Shown here: positions 29,367-42,609 of the stretch, piece by piece | Numbering within the stretch: position 1 is the stretch's first letter | Layout: each line of letters starts with the position of its first letter | Source: Candidatus Aquabacterium excrementipullorum | GTDB lineage: Bacteria > Pseudomonadota > Gammaproteobacteria > Burkholderiales > Burkholderiaceae_C | Length of the DNA stretch: 53,396 nucleotides | Direction of reading: 5' to 3' | Assembly: GCA_019112875.1 (NCBI GenBank) | Contig: DXIO01000046.1 | Span: forward strand, 1-53,396 | The notes under the pieces: model-generated | Told to the model about the DNA's origin: nothing | Seen by the model: the letters and a program-made list of their open reading frames with translations, nothing else | Database searches by the model: none | Position numbers and translations under genes: made by a program

Positions 29367-32062
29367 TGGGCGCCCTCATCCCCATGGACATGGTCCTGCT
29401 GCTGCTCACAGGCGTGCTGTGCGTGCTGTGGGGCGTGACCCTGCGCGCCACGTGGCAGCACATCTACCAGGGCATTCAGCGTGGCGAGGCGGCCTCCTGG
29501 GGCTGGGTGATCGCTTCCGCCCTCGTACTGGGCTTCGGATTGTGGAGCGCCATGCTGGTCACGCTGGGGGCGCTCCAGCTGGACAACGTTCCGATCGTGC
29601 TCCCGCCTTCCGCGCTCATCAAGAGCCTGCTGATGGTGACGAGCATGCACCTGCTGGTGTTCGGCATGGCCCCCTACATGCCTCGAGAGACCAAGCGCCG
29701 TCAGCTCGTCGCCATGCTGCTGGCCATGGTCTCCACGGGCGGCGCGGTGCTGAGCATGCTCTACATGACCGGCTTGCTGCACCTGGCTCCGACGGGGAAC
29801 CTGGCCTGGTCCGGCCGTTTCGGCCTGGCCATGCTGACCTTGTCCGGCTCGGCCATGAGCTATCGCCAGATCGAGAACCGTTGGCGGGGCGGCATCACCT
29901 CCGGCGTCTTCTACGCGGTGGTGCTCGTGCTGTGCCTGCAACTCACGTCCTGGCCCCGCCCGGTGTACTACATCGGCAGCCGCGATGCCCTCACCCTGAC
30001 CTGGCTGGCCCTCCCGCTGGCGGCTGCCGGCTGGGTGGCGATGAGCACCTTGCTGGGTGTGGCCTGGATCCAGCGCCTGAAGCTCCGGCTGGGCGCCAGG
30101 CCCCTGCCCGTGGTCACGCCGGACGCCGCCGAGGTCGAGAACCTGGCCGAAACCACGGCCCGTGACATGGTCGAGGATCGCAAGCGCCGCGACGCCTTGT
30201 ACGACCGCGTGCTGCGCCATTCCGCCGTGCGCTTCTGGGGCTTCGACGTGCCCGGGCGCCAGTTCCAGTTCCGGGGTGAACTCTCCCTCAACGAGCCGCT
30301 GTCGGACACCGATCTGGTCATCGACACCGACGAATGGTTCGGGGCCCACCTCCATCCCGAGGAAGCCGAGCAGGTGCACAAAGACGTCATGACCCAGCTC
30401 GCGGCCAAAGGCGGCTTCGACCTGATGCACCGGCTGAGGGCTCGCGCCGGCGAGGACAGCTGGCGCTGGGTCATCGCCCGCGCGGCGGTGGTCCGGCGTG
30501 ATGCGCTGGGCAAGCCCACCTACATCGTCGGCACCCACATCGACGTGACGGAGCACGGCGAATTGCAGGCGGCGCTGGACCGTGACAGCCGCCTGTTTTC
30601 CGATGGCCCCATCGTGATGATCCGCTGGCGCTTCGACACCGAGGCGATCCAGGCCACGGACCTGGACTTCATCTCACCGAACATCGAGAAGCTCTGGGGC
30701 TACACCCTCGAGGAGATGCACAGCTTCAGCAACTGGGAAGGCCTGATCGATGCAGGCGACCTGGCCGGCATCGGCAAGAAGGTGCATGACGCCCTGAACA
30801 GCGGCATCTCCGAGATCACCCACGAGTTCCGCGTCAAGCTCAAGGACGGGCGACTGCTCTGGCACTCGTTGTTCGCCCACATCGAGGCCGATGACGACGG
30901 CGCCCTCATCAGCGGCTTCATCGTGGACATCGACGCTTTCAAACGGGTCGAGCAGCGCTCCCAGGAGCAAGGCCGCCAGTTGGAAGAGCTGATCGAGGAG
31001 CTGCAGCGCGCCAAGGAGGAAACCATCATCCTGCGCGAAAGCAGCGAGTTCCTGAATTCCGCCGAGACGCTGGATGAGGCCTTCAACATCATCAGCCGCG
31101 CCGCCTACGCCATCTTCCCGGCCTGGAGCGGCGCCCTGGCCAGCGCGCAGGACAACGACCGCCTCAAGCTGGTGGGCCGGTGGGGCGAAGCGCAGGAGTT
31201 CAACACCGAGTTCTCATCGGGCGATTGCTGGGCGCTGCGTCGGGGCCGGGCCCACCATTTCGTGGACGAGCGCATCAGCCTGCGTTGCCGCCACGTGCAC
31301 GCCGCGATGGGCGAACAGCCCCGTCCCTACCTGTGCATTCCGATGTCCGCCAATGGTGAATCGGTTGGCTCCCTGCACCTGATGGCGGCGAAAACCCTGA
31401 ACAAGGACCAGATGCTGCCACTGGCCCAGCGCGCGAACCGGCTGGGCGAAACGCTCAAGCTGGCCCTGTCGAACCTGCGCCTGCGGGCCGGCCTTCGCGA
31501 ACAGGCCACCCATGACAGCCTCACAGGCCTGTACAACCGCCGCTTCATGAACGACCGCCTGCCGGTGGAGATCAAGCGCTGCGAGCGCGAGAGCGAACGC
31601 CTGGCGCTGGCCATGATCGACGTGGACCATTTCAAGCACTTCAATGACCAGCATGGCCACGATGCCGGCGACACCGTGCTGCGCGCCCTGGGGGAACTGC
31701 TGCGCCAGCGCGTGCGAGTCTATGACCTGGCCTGCCGCTATGGTGGCGAGGAACTGGCCTTGATCATGCCGGGCTGCAGCATCGAGGATGCGCAGACCAA
31801 GCTCGAGAGCATCCGCGCCGAAGTGGAGGCGATGACGCTGATGTTCAACGGCATCCCGCTGCCGCCCGTCACCATCTCGGTGGGCCTCGCAGACACGTTG
31901 GGCGGTGACGCGGAAGCGCTGCTGAAGGTGGCCGATGAGCGCCTGTACCATGCCAAGCGGACGGGACGCAACCGGCTGGTGGCCAAGGTGGAGTACCGCG
32001 CAGACGATGCCGGCAACGCCCCGGCCGGCGCCTCCACCGCAGTGCCAGAGCCTGGCCCCTGA
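29366..32062 (+). CDS. Diguanylate cyclase with 7 TM, PAS-PAS-GAF-GGDEF
   Basis: 898 residues; ATG 29366 shares its A with the preceding TGA. About seven hydrophobic helices occupy residues 8-235 without MHYT motifs, giving a multi-pass sensor of unknown ligand. Two PAS domains (about 270-395 and 400-530), a coiled coil, a GAF domain (about 565-715) and a GGDEF domain follow. The active signature GGEEL is at 793-797 and the I-site RVYD at 784-787. From the first PAS onward it is clearly paralogous to the upstream cyclase, with the same motif order in GAF and GGDEF. The pair is co-transcribed and converges with a third paralog 51 bp downstream. Confidence 0.94.
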   Translation: MGALIPMDMVLLLLTGVLCVLWGVTLRATWQHIYQGIQRGEAASWGWVIASALVLGFGLWSAMLVTLGALQLDNVPIVLPPSALIKSLLMVTSMHLLVFGMAPYMPRETKRRQLVAMLLAMVSTGGAVLSMLYMTGLLHLAPTGNLAWSGRFGLAMLTLSGSAMSYRQIENRWRGGITSGVFYAVVLVLCLQLTSWPRPVYYIGSRDALTLTWLALPLAAAGWVAMSTLLGVAWIQRLKLRLGARPLPVVTPDAAEVENLAETTARDMVEDRKRRDALYDRVLRHSAVRFWGFDVPGRQFQFRGELSLNEPLSDTDLVIDTDEWFGAHLHPEEAEQVHKDVMTQLAAKGGFDLMHRLRARAGEDSWRWVIARAAVVRRDALGKPTYIVGTHIDVTEHGELQAALDRDSRLFSDGPIVMIRWRFDTEAIQATDLDFISPNIEKLWGYTLEEMHSFSNWEGLIDAGDLAGIGKKVHDALNSGISEITHEFRVKLKDGRLLWHSLFAHIEADDDGALISGFIVDIDAFKRVEQRSQEQGRQLEELIEELQRAKEETIILRESSEFLNSAETLDEAFNIISRAAYAIFPAWSGALASAQDNDRLKLVGRWGEAQEFNTEFSSGDCWALRRGRAHHFVDERISLRCRHVHAAMGEQPRPYLCIPMSANGESVGSLHLMAAKTLNKDQMLPLAQRANRLGETLKLALSNLRLRAGLREQATHDSLTGLYNRRFMNDRLPVEIKRCERESERLALAMIDVDHFKHFNDQHGHDAGDTVLRALGELLRQRVRVYDLACRYGGEELALIMPGCSIEDAQTKLESIRAEVEAMTLMFNGIPLPPVTISVGLADTLGGDAEALLKVADERLYHAKRTGRNRLVAKVEYRADDAGNAPAGASTAVPEPGP

Positions 32063-32113
32063 CTGGCAACGGGCGGGGCTCCACCCGAAGCTGGGCGACA
32101 GCGCCGGGGGGCC

Positions 32114-34810
32114 TCAGTTGGGGAAGCGCTCAACCGACCCCGGCGAGGGCTCGGCCGCGACAGCCGACAGGGCCGCGCCCTGGGCCACCACGACGCGGTT
32201 GCGCCCTGCCCGCTTGGCCTCGTACAAGGCCTCGTCCGCACGGCGAATCAGGGAGGCGGGGCTGCCGCCCGTGGCGTGGGCCACCCCTGCCGAGATCGTC
32301 ACCGTCGGCAATTCGATGAGCCCGCTGTTGACACGCATGCGCTCCACGGCCAGCCGCACCTGCTGCACCCGCACCTCGGCATCCGTCACATCGCAGCCAG
32401 GCAGGATCAGGGCCAGTTCCTCGCCACCGTAACGGCAGGCAATGTCGTAGCCCCGGATGTTCTCGGCGAGCACGCCGCCGATGGCCTTGAGCACGGCGTC
32501 GCCGGCATCGTGGCCATACTGGTCGTTGAAGCGCTTGAAGTGGTCCACATCGATCATGGCCAGCGACACGGGGCGCTGGTCACGGCGGGCGCGCTGCAGT
32601 TCGTGCACCAGCGCTTCGTCCATGTAGCGGCGGTTGTACAGGCCCGTCAGGCCATCGCTCATGGCCTGGTCCTGCAGCGAGGTGCGCAGCTTCAGGTTGC
32701 TGAGCGCCAGCTTCAGCGTTTCGGCGAAGCGGCTGGCGCGCGATTGCACATCGGCCATCTGCTGCTCTGTCGGCACGTACAGCTCGCAGAACAGGTGCAA
32801 GGCGCCCACCGTCTCGCCATGGGCCGCCATCGGCACGCAGATGTAAGGCCGCAGTTCTGCGGGGGGAACCGTGCGCATGTGCGGACAGCACACGCTGCTG
32901 TGGATGTTGAAGAAGGCGTGCGGCTTGCCTCGGCGCATGCCCCAGCAGTCGCGGCCGTTGAACTGCATCTCCAGCGACTTGCTGATGGTGCCCCATTCGG
33001 CGCCCACGGTCAGATCGTTGCTGCCGTCGCGCGAGGCGGCGATCCAGCCGGACCAACCCGGGAACAATCTCAACGCCGCCAGCTTGATGATGTTGAAGGC
33101 CTCGGCCAGGTCTTCCGTGGCATGCAGCATGTCGCCCGTGTCTTGCAGCACACCACCTTCGCCCTGGGCCGCCTCCAGTTGCAGCACGGTTTCCTGCAGG
33201 CGCTGGCGTTGCGTGGCGGCTTCCAGTTCGGCCTGCTTGCGCGCATCGATGTCGATGAAATAGCCTTTGCGTTCGCCCATCTGGCGATCGACCATGGAGC
33301 TGTAGCGGAACCAGCGGTAGGCGCCATCGGCCATGCGCAGGCGCACCTCGACCTCCAGTGTGGTCTCGTCCTTGTTCTCCATCGCCTTGATGAAGTCGTC
33401 TCGCATGCGCTCCGCATCGTCCGGATGCACCAGCGACATCGACGATGGCATGTTGATGAGCGTGTCCGGGTCGTAGCCCCACAGCTTGATCACGTTGGCC
33501 GACACGTAGACGAAGCGCGAGTTGCCCTTGACCCACTTCACGCGGACCATCACCACGGGCCCGGTCGTCAGCATCTGGCGCTCTTCGTCCAGGGCGATCT
33601 GGTTGAGGCGATCCTGGTGCACGTCGATCAAGGTGCCGTACAGGCGCACGGGGCGGCGGTTGGAGGTCCACTCCACGGTGCGGGCCCGCGCCATCACCCA
33701 GCGCCAGTCCTCGGGCCCCACGGCGATGCGGTAGTGCGCCTCGTAACTGTTGGTCATGCCGGCGATGTACTCGTCCATGCCGCGCTGGGCACCGGCCACG
33801 TCGGCGGGATGCAGGTGCTTCTTCCATTCGCGCCGGTCATAGACCTGCGAGCTCAGCGGCAGGCGCCGCCCCCCGCCCAGGAACAGGAACTTGTCGACGA
33901 AGCTGATGGTATTGGCCCGGACGTCGACCTCGAAGAAGTTGACCTCGGCCGTCTCCATCATCGCGTCGCGGCGGGCTTCCGCGCGGCGCTGGGAGGCCAC
34001 CATCTCGTCGGCCAGGCTACGGGCGCGGCCTTCCAGCTCCTGGTTGGCCCTTTCAAGATCGTCGATGCGCAGCTGGTTCTGCTGCGCAAGGCGGTGCTCG
34101 AACATGAAGGCCACGAAGGCCATCATGATCAGCAGCAAGGTGCCGCCCGCCACGGCCTGGGCCAGCAGCAGCGTGTCGATGATGGCCGTGCCGGTGATGC
34201 AGACCGTGTTGGGCGCGAAGTGCGCCGCGGCCATCGCCACATAGTGCATGGCGGCGATGGCGGTGCCCAAGGCCAGCGTGGCCACGGTGGATTGCGTGGC
34301 GCTGCGCACGGGCCGGGTGGCCACCCCCAGGGCGGCGGTGGACAGCGCGAAGGCACACAGCAGCGACAGCGACAAGGCCCCGAGGTGGTAGCTGATGCCC
34401 GGCTGCACCTGCATTGCGGCCATGCCGCTGAAATGCATGGCCCCGATGCCCCCGGCCTGCACGGCCCCTGCGGCAGCCAGGCGCCAGCCCTTGATCTGCG
34501 GCCCGCCGGTCTGGTGCATTTCCAGCATCCACAGCACGACGCACGATGCGGCCACGGCCGGCAGGATAGAGGCCAGCGTGACGCCCAGGTGGTAAGTGAT
34601 GGCGATCGGCAGCTTGAAGGCCAGCATGCCGATGAAGTGCATGGCCCAGATGCCCATGCCCATGAGCACCCCGCCGCCCAGGCGCCAGCGGCGCCGCTGA
34701 GCGGGCGAGAAATCTGGCATGGCCCGAGCGATGTGCAAGAAGACGGCCGCCGCCAGCGTGCCCACTGCCCAGGACAGGACAACCAACGAGGGCTGAAACT
34801 CTCCGTTCAC
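32114..34810 (-). CDS. MHYT-sensor diguanylate cyclase, PAS-PAS-GAF-GGDEF
   Basis: 898 residues from GTG 34810, with GGAGG four bases upstream. The N-terminal seven-helix region contains three MHYT-type motifs (AMHFIGML, AMHFSGMA, AMHYVAMA). This domain is proposed to bind copper and to sense a diatomic gas such as oxygen or NO. A coiled coil, two PAS domains (about 285-400 and 405-530), a GAF domain (about 560-710) and GGDEF follow. The signature GGEEL is at 795-799, with I-site RGYD at 786-789. The C-terminal 600 residues are paralogous to the two cyclases on the opposite strand. Its upstream gap (34811-35029) is unusually AT-rich and probably holds its promoter. Confidence 0.94.
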   Translation of the reverse strand: MNGEFQPSLVVLSWAVGTLAAAVFLHIARAMPDFSPAQRRRWRLGGGVLMGMGIWAMHFIGMLAFKLPIAITYHLGVTLASILPAVAASCVVLWMLEMHQTGGPQIKGWRLAAAGAVQAGGIGAMHFSGMAAMQVQPGISYHLGALSLSLLCAFALSTAALGVATRPVRSATQSTVATLALGTAIAAMHYVAMAAAHFAPNTVCITGTAIIDTLLLAQAVAGGTLLLIMMAFVAFMFEHRLAQQNQLRIDDLERANQELEGRARSLADEMVASQRRAEARRDAMMETAEVNFFEVDVRANTISFVDKFLFLGGGRRLPLSSQVYDRREWKKHLHPADVAGAQRGMDEYIAGMTNSYEAHYRIAVGPEDWRWVMARARTVEWTSNRRPVRLYGTLIDVHQDRLNQIALDEERQMLTTGPVVMVRVKWVKGNSRFVYVSANVIKLWGYDPDTLINMPSSMSLVHPDDAERMRDDFIKAMENKDETTLEVEVRLRMADGAYRWFRYSSMVDRQMGERKGYFIDIDARKQAELEAATQRQRLQETVLQLEAAQGEGGVLQDTGDMLHATEDLAEAFNIIKLAALRLFPGWSGWIAASRDGSNDLTVGAEWGTISKSLEMQFNGRDCWGMRRGKPHAFFNIHSSVCCPHMRTVPPAELRPYICVPMAAHGETVGALHLFCELYVPTEQQMADVQSRASRFAETLKLALSNLKLRTSLQDQAMSDGLTGLYNRRYMDEALVHELQRARRDQRPVSLAMIDVDHFKRFNDQYGHDAGDAVLKAIGGVLAENIRGYDIACRYGGEELALILPGCDVTDAEVRVQQVRLAVERMRVNSGLIELPTVTISAGVAHATGGSPASLIRRADEALYEAKRAGRNRVVVAQGAALSAVAAEPSPGSVERFPN

Positions 34811-35029
34811 ATGGCCTCCGGGTATGGTTCTGAGTGATGGCCACCCAGCCGTTCCCGGAAAGGAACCTGTGCGGCATGCCCGGTATCTTCCGCCAATCAG
34901 ATGAAAAACGGAATAACCAGCAAGGCCATTGTGAAGTGCAAAATGGTTTCGTTCAAAAATAATCAGGGGGTGAACAGGGTTTAATTGCCCTGAATAATCC
35001 CCATCGTGATGCCAATCACAGACAGCGGC

Positions 35030-35566
35030 TCAATCGTCGGAGGCCGGATCCAGGCCCGGAAACAGCACCGAAGTGAATCCGAAACGGCTGAAATCGCGGA
35101 TCCGCATCGGATACAGCTTGCCGATGAGGTGGTCGCACTCATGCTGCACCACGCGGGCGTGGAAGCCCTCGGCCTCGCGGTCAATGGGCTGGCCCTGAGG
35201 GTCGAAGCCCGTGTAGCGGATACGGGCGTAGCGGGGCACCACGCCCCGCATGCCGGGCACGGAAAGACAGCCCTCCCAGCCTTCTTCCTCGTCAGCCGAC
35301 AAGGGGGTGATCACGGGATTGATCAGCACGGTCTTCGGGACGGCCGGAGCGTCTGGATAACGTTCGTTGCGGTCGAAACCAAAAATCACCACGGCCAGAT
35401 CAACCCCGATCTGGGGCGCCGCCAAACCCGCGCCATTGGCTGCAGCCATGGTGTCGAACAAATCCGTGATCAGGGCATCGAGTTCCGGCGTGCCAAATTG
35501 CGTCACGGGCTCCGCGATTTTCAGCAGGCGGGGATCGCCCATTTTGAGAATCTCTCGGACGGCCAT
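35030..35566 (-). CDS. def: Peptide deformylase
   Basis: 178 residues with the three family motifs: [10 protein letters not shown] (45-54), EGCLSVP (Cys100 as metal ligand) and QHECDHL (His142, Glu143, His146). The enzyme removes the formyl group from the N-terminal methionine of nascent proteins, using Fe(II) or a similar metal. No fmt (methionyl-tRNA formyltransferase) gene is adjacent; instead it follows ligA on the same strand with a 50-bp gap. The Cys in HECDH replaces the more common Leu or Phe and is tolerated in the family. Confidence 0.97.
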   Translation of the reverse strand: MAVREILKMGDPRLLKIAEPVTQFGTPELDALITDLFDTMAAANGAGLAAPQIGVDLAVVIFGFDRNERYPDAPAVPKTVLINPVITPLSADEEEGWEGCLSVPGMRGVVPRYARIRYTGFDPQGQPIDREAEGFHARVVQHECDHLIGKLYPMRIRDFSRFGFTSVLFPGLDPASDD

Positions 35567-35616
35567 GGGGGATGCTCCTGTTCAGCGGACAAGTGGCGTT
35601 GATGAGGGACGATTGA

Positions 35617-38882
<3,266 letters not shown>

Positions 38883-38937
38883 GTGTGGGTGAACTTCTTG
38901 GTGTCTTGTTGTTGTGTGCCCGCGCGCGGCAGAAGGT

Positions 38938-41900
38938 TCAGGCCGCGTGCGCCATGCCGATGGCTGCTTCCATGTCCACGGCCACGATGCGCGAGACGCC
39001 CTGCTCCTGCATGGTCACGCCCACCAGTTGTTCGGCCATCTCCATCGCGATCTTGTTGTGCGAGATGAAGAGAAACTGCGTGCCGGCCGACATGGCCTTG
39101 ACCAGGCGCGCATAGCGCTCGGTGTTGGCGTCGTCCAGTGGTGCATCGACCTCGTCCAGCAGGCAGAAAGGCGCGGGGTTGAGCTGGAAGATGGCGAACA
39201 CGAGCGCGATGGCGGTCAGCGCCTTCTCGCCGCCCGAGAGCAGGTGGATGGTGCTGTTCTTCTTGCCAGGCGGGTGGGCCATCACCTGCACGCCGGCGTC
39301 CAGGATCTCGTCGCCGGTCATCACCAGCTTGGCGCTGCCGCCGCCGAACAGGCTGGGGAACATGCGCCCGAATTGCTCGTTGACGGTGTTGAAGGTGCCC
39401 ATCAGCAGGTCGCGCGTTTCCAGGTCGATCTTGTGGATCGCATCTTCCAGTGTCTGGATGGCGTCCTGCAGGTCGGCCGTCTGCGAATCGAGGAAGCCTT
39501 TGCGCTCGCGCGCGGCGGTCAGTTCATCGAGCGCGGCCAGGTTCACGGCGCCCAGGGCGTTGATGTCGCGCTGGATGCGGTCGATCTCGGCCTGCAGGCC
39601 GTGGAGCCTGACGCCGTCCTGCTCGATCTGGGCCGCAAGGGCTTCCAAATCGACCTCGGCGGCCTTGAGCTGCTCCATGAACTGCGCGCCGCCCAGGCTG
39701 GCGGCCTGCTCTTCAAGCTGCAGCTTGGTGATCTGGTCACGCAAGGGCTGCAGACTGCGTTCGAAGGCCATGCGCTGCTCGTCGGCTCGGCGCAGCTGGA
39801 CGGACAGCTCTTCGTAGCGGTTGCGGACCTCGGCCAGCAGGCCTTCCTTCTGCACGCGCACGGCCAGGGCATCGTCCAGGCCGGTCTGCGCGGTGGCATC
39901 GCTCAGGCGGGCGTGCTCTTCGTGCAGTTGCACGGCCGAGGCCTCGTTGGTCTGGATCTGCTGCTGGGCGGTCTCGATGCCGCGTTGCAGCTCGCCACGG
40001 CGGGCGGCCAGCGAGCGGGCGCTGAACTGCGCCTCCTGCGCCTGGCGCTCCAGCGTGCGTGATTGTTCGCGCGACTGGCTCAGCTTGCGCTCGGCCTCGA
40101 TCACGCCTTCTTCGAGCTGGGCGTGCTTCTCCTGCGCATCGGCCAGGCTCAGGTCCAGCTCTTCGAAGCGGGCCTCGCCGGTGGCGCGGCGCTCCTGCAG
40201 CTCGTCCAGTTGCGCATCGACCTCGGCCAGCTCGCCCGCGATCTGGTCACGGCGGGTGTTGGCCTGCTCGGCCTGCTGGCTCAGGCGCAGCACTTCGACC
40301 TGCAACTGGTGCGTGCGCTGTTGCGAATCACTGGCGTCGCGGCGCAGCACGGCCAGGCGCTGCGAGGCATCGGTATAGGCAGCTTCGGCGCGGATCAGCG
40401 CGGCGCGGGCGTCTTCGGCCATCAGGGCCTGGGCGCGCACCTGCTTTTCGAGGTTCTCGATCTCCTGCGCGCGGGCCAGCATGCCGGCCTGCTCCGAATC
40501 GGGCGCGTAGAAGCTCACGGCGAACTGGCTCACGGTGTGGCCGGCGCGGGTCATGATGACCTCGCCATGCGTGAGCTTGCCGCGGTTGGCCAGGGCTTCG
40601 TCCAGGCTGGCGGCCGTGTAGACGCCTTCCAGCCAGTCGTTCATCAGGGCCTTGAGGCCGGCGTCATTCAGGCGCAGCAGTTCCGACAGGCGCGGCAGCG
40701 TCTGGTGCGTGTTCTGGATGGCGCCTTGAGGCAGGCTGTAGAAGGCCAGCTTGGCGGGCGGCGCGTCGTTCTCGAAGGCGCGCACGGTGTCGACACGGCC
40801 CACTTCCAGCGCAGCCAGGCGCTCACGCAAGGCGGATTCGAGCGCGTTTTCCCAGCCCGTCTCGATGTGCACGCGGCTCCACAGGCCTTGCAGGCCGTCC
40901 AGGCCGTGCTTGGCCAGCCAGGGCTTGAGCTTGCCTTCGGTCTGCACTTTCTCTTGCAGGGCGCGCAGGGCTTCCAGGCGGGCGGCGAGTTCGGATTGGC
41001 GGGCCGTCTGTTCGTTGGCCTCCTGCTGGCGGGCCTTGCGGGCGTCATCCAGGGCCGGCACGGATTCAGTCAGCTCGCCCAATTGCGCTTCGAAGACGGC
41101 TTGCTCTTCCTGGCCGGTGGCAAGTTGCTGCTTCAGGTCGGCCAGACGGGCCTCATCGGGCGTGGCCAGGCCCTGCTTTTCCAGCGCCAGGCGCTCTCGG
41201 CGCAGGTTGAACTGGCGGGATTGCTCATCGATGTTGCGCGATTCGGCGGCCAGCAGCTGGATCTGCTGCTGCACCTGCCCGGCCACGCCGCGCTGCTCGT
41301 TGGCGCGCTGGGTGGCCGCGCGCACGGTGTCTTCCAGCGCGGGCACATGGGCGGCCAGCTCTTCGGCCTGGGCAGCCAGGATCTCGGCCTGCTCTTCGGC
41401 CGCGGCCATCTTCTCGGCCAGTTCTTCCAGCTCGTGCTCGGCGGATTCACGTCGTTCGGCCCACTGGTCGTTCTGGCCCTTCAGCTCAGCCAGGCGCTGC
41501 TCCACCCGCTGGCGGCCTTCGACCACGTAGCGGATGCGCTCTTCCAGGCGACTCACTTCCAGGCTGGCCTCGGCCAGGGCACCTTGTGCTGCATGCAGTT
41601 CGTCGCTGGACGTGTAGTGCGCCTGGCGCACGTGCTCCAGTTCGGCCTCCACCTGGCGCAACTCGGCCATGCGCGATTCCAGTGCGTTGGTCGCTTCCAG
41701 GAAGGCCTGCTTGATGCGGGTTTCTTCCGTCGACGCATCGCGGTGCTTGAGGAACCACAGCTGGTGCAGCTTGAGCGTGCCCTGCTCCTGCAGCGTGCGG
41801 TACTGCGTGGCCACCTCGGCCTGGCGTTCGAGCTTGTCGAGGTTGTTGTTCAACTCGCGCAGGATGTCGTCCACGCGGGTCAGGTTCTCGCGTGTGTCCT

Positions 41901-42453
41901 TCAGGCGGTTCTCGGTCTCGCGGCGACGCTCCTTGTACTTCGAGACGCCCGCGGCTTCTTCCAGGAAAAGGCGCAGCTCTTCCGGCTTGGATTCGATGAT
42001 CCGGCTGATCGTGCCCTGGCCGATGATGGCGTAGGCGCGCGGCCCCAGGCCCGTGCCCAGGAACACGTCCTGCACGTCACGGCGGCGCACCGGCTGGTTG
42101 TTGATGAAGTAGCTGGAGGTGCCGTCGCGCGTCAGCACGCGCTTGACGGCGATCTCGGCGAACTGGTTCCATTGCCCTCCGGCGCGCGCATCCTCGTTGC
42201 TGAAAACGAGCTCGACACTGGAACGGCTGGCCGGCTTGCGGTTGCCCGAGCCATTGAAGATCACGTCCTGCATGGATTCGCCACGCAACTCGGACGCCTT
42301 CGATTCGCCCAGCACCCACCGCACGGCGTCCATGATGTTGGACTTGCCGCAGCCATTGGGGCCCACCACCCCCACGAGCTGCCCGGGCAGCTGGAAATGC
42401 GTGGGCTCGGCAAACGATTTGAAGCCAGACAGCTTGATCGAGTTCAGGCGCAT
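38938..42453 (-). CDS. smc: Chromosome segregation protein Smc
   Basis: 1171 residues with the full SMC layout. There is an N-terminal Walker A (GPNGCGKSN, 31-39) and a long coiled coil with a hinge at about 515-650. A second coiled coil leads to the C-terminal ABC signature LLSGGEKALTAIAL and Walker B FCLLDEVDAPLDD. Smc dimerises at the hinge, and its ATPase heads drive loop extrusion for chromosome condensation, normally with ScpA and ScpB, which are not in this window. Transcription probably begins in the 156-bp gap shared with queF. Confidence 0.98.
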   Translation of the reverse strand: MRLNSIKLSGFKSFAEPTHFQLPGQLVGVVGPNGCGKSNIMDAVRWVLGESKASELRGESMQDVIFNGSGNRKPASRSSVELVFSNEDARAGGQWNQFAEIAVKRVLTRDGTSSYFINNQPVRRRDVQDVFLGTGLGPRAYAIIGQGTISRIIESKPEELRLFLEEAAGVSKYKERRRETENRLKDTRENLTRVDDILRELNNNLDKLERQAEVATQYRTLQEQGTLKLHQLWFLKHRDASTEETRIKQAFLEATNALESRMAELRQVEAELEHVRQAHYTSSDELHAAQGALAEASLEVSRLEERIRYVVEGRQRVEQRLAELKGQNDQWAERRESAEHELEELAEKMAAAEEQAEILAAQAEELAAHVPALEDTVRAATQRANEQRGVAGQVQQQIQLLAAESRNIDEQSRQFNLRRERLALEKQGLATPDEARLADLKQQLATGQEEQAVFEAQLGELTESVPALDDARKARQQEANEQTARQSELAARLEALRALQEKVQTEGKLKPWLAKHGLDGLQGLWSRVHIETGWENALESALRERLAALEVGRVDTVRAFENDAPPAKLAFYSLPQGAIQNTHQTLPRLSELLRLNDAGLKALMNDWLEGVYTAASLDEALANRGKLTHGEVIMTRAGHTVSQFAVSFYAPDSEQAGMLARAQEIENLEKQVRAQALMAEDARAALIRAEAAYTDASQRLAVLRRDASDSQQRTHQLQVEVLRLSQQAEQANTRRDQIAGELAEVDAQLDELQERRATGEARFEELDLSLADAQEKHAQLEEGVIEAERKLSQSREQSRTLERQAQEAQFSARSLAARRGELQRGIETAQQQIQTNEASAVQLHEEHARLSDATAQTGLDDALAVRVQKEGLLAEVRNRYEELSVQLRRADEQRMAFERSLQPLRDQITKLQLEEQAASLGGAQFMEQLKAAEVDLEALAAQIEQDGVRLHGLQAEIDRIQRDINALGAVNLAALDELTAARERKGFLDSQTADLQDAIQTLEDAIHKIDLETRDLLMGTFNTVNEQFGRMFPSLFGGGSAKLVMTGDEILDAGVQVMAHPPGKKNSTIHLLSGGEKALTAIALVFAIFQLNPAPFCLLDEVDAPLDDANTERYARLVKAMSAGTQFLFISHNKIAMEMAEQLVGVTMQEQGVSRIVAVDMEAAIGMAHAA

Positions 42454-42509
42454 GCGGTCAAGAATGGACTGGGGCCCGGACAGGCCAACTTAAGTCGTTG
42501 ATTTAATTG

Positions 42510-42534
42510 AAAAAACCCGCATTAATGCCGGGCG
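42510..42534 (-). terminator. Terminator-like hairpin with T run in the smc/queF divergent gap
   Basis: On the minus strand the sequence reads CCCGGCATTAATGCGGG followed by six T. It is a hairpin with one bulged base and a TTAA loop. It lies 57 bases upstream of the smc start and reads toward smc, where no upstream minus-strand gene exists. It could be a leader attenuator, or the end of a short minus-strand RNA started within the queF leader. Confidence 0.45.
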
Positions 42535-42609
42535 GGTGGGTGCGGGGATGATAGCATCGCGCCTTCGGGCGTTTCCCCGCCCTTCCTCCGTCAACCGCAA
42601 GTCGCTCCC

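Noticed and set aside
34975-34992. Intrinsic terminator for def (CAGGG-N8-CCCTG)
   Set aside because: Short stem, long loop and no T run on the def strand.
42541-42609. preQ1 riboswitch upstream of queF
   Set aside because: The leader can fold into GC stems, but I see no A-rich tail pairing with a loop or the conserved preQ1 core, so I do not call it.
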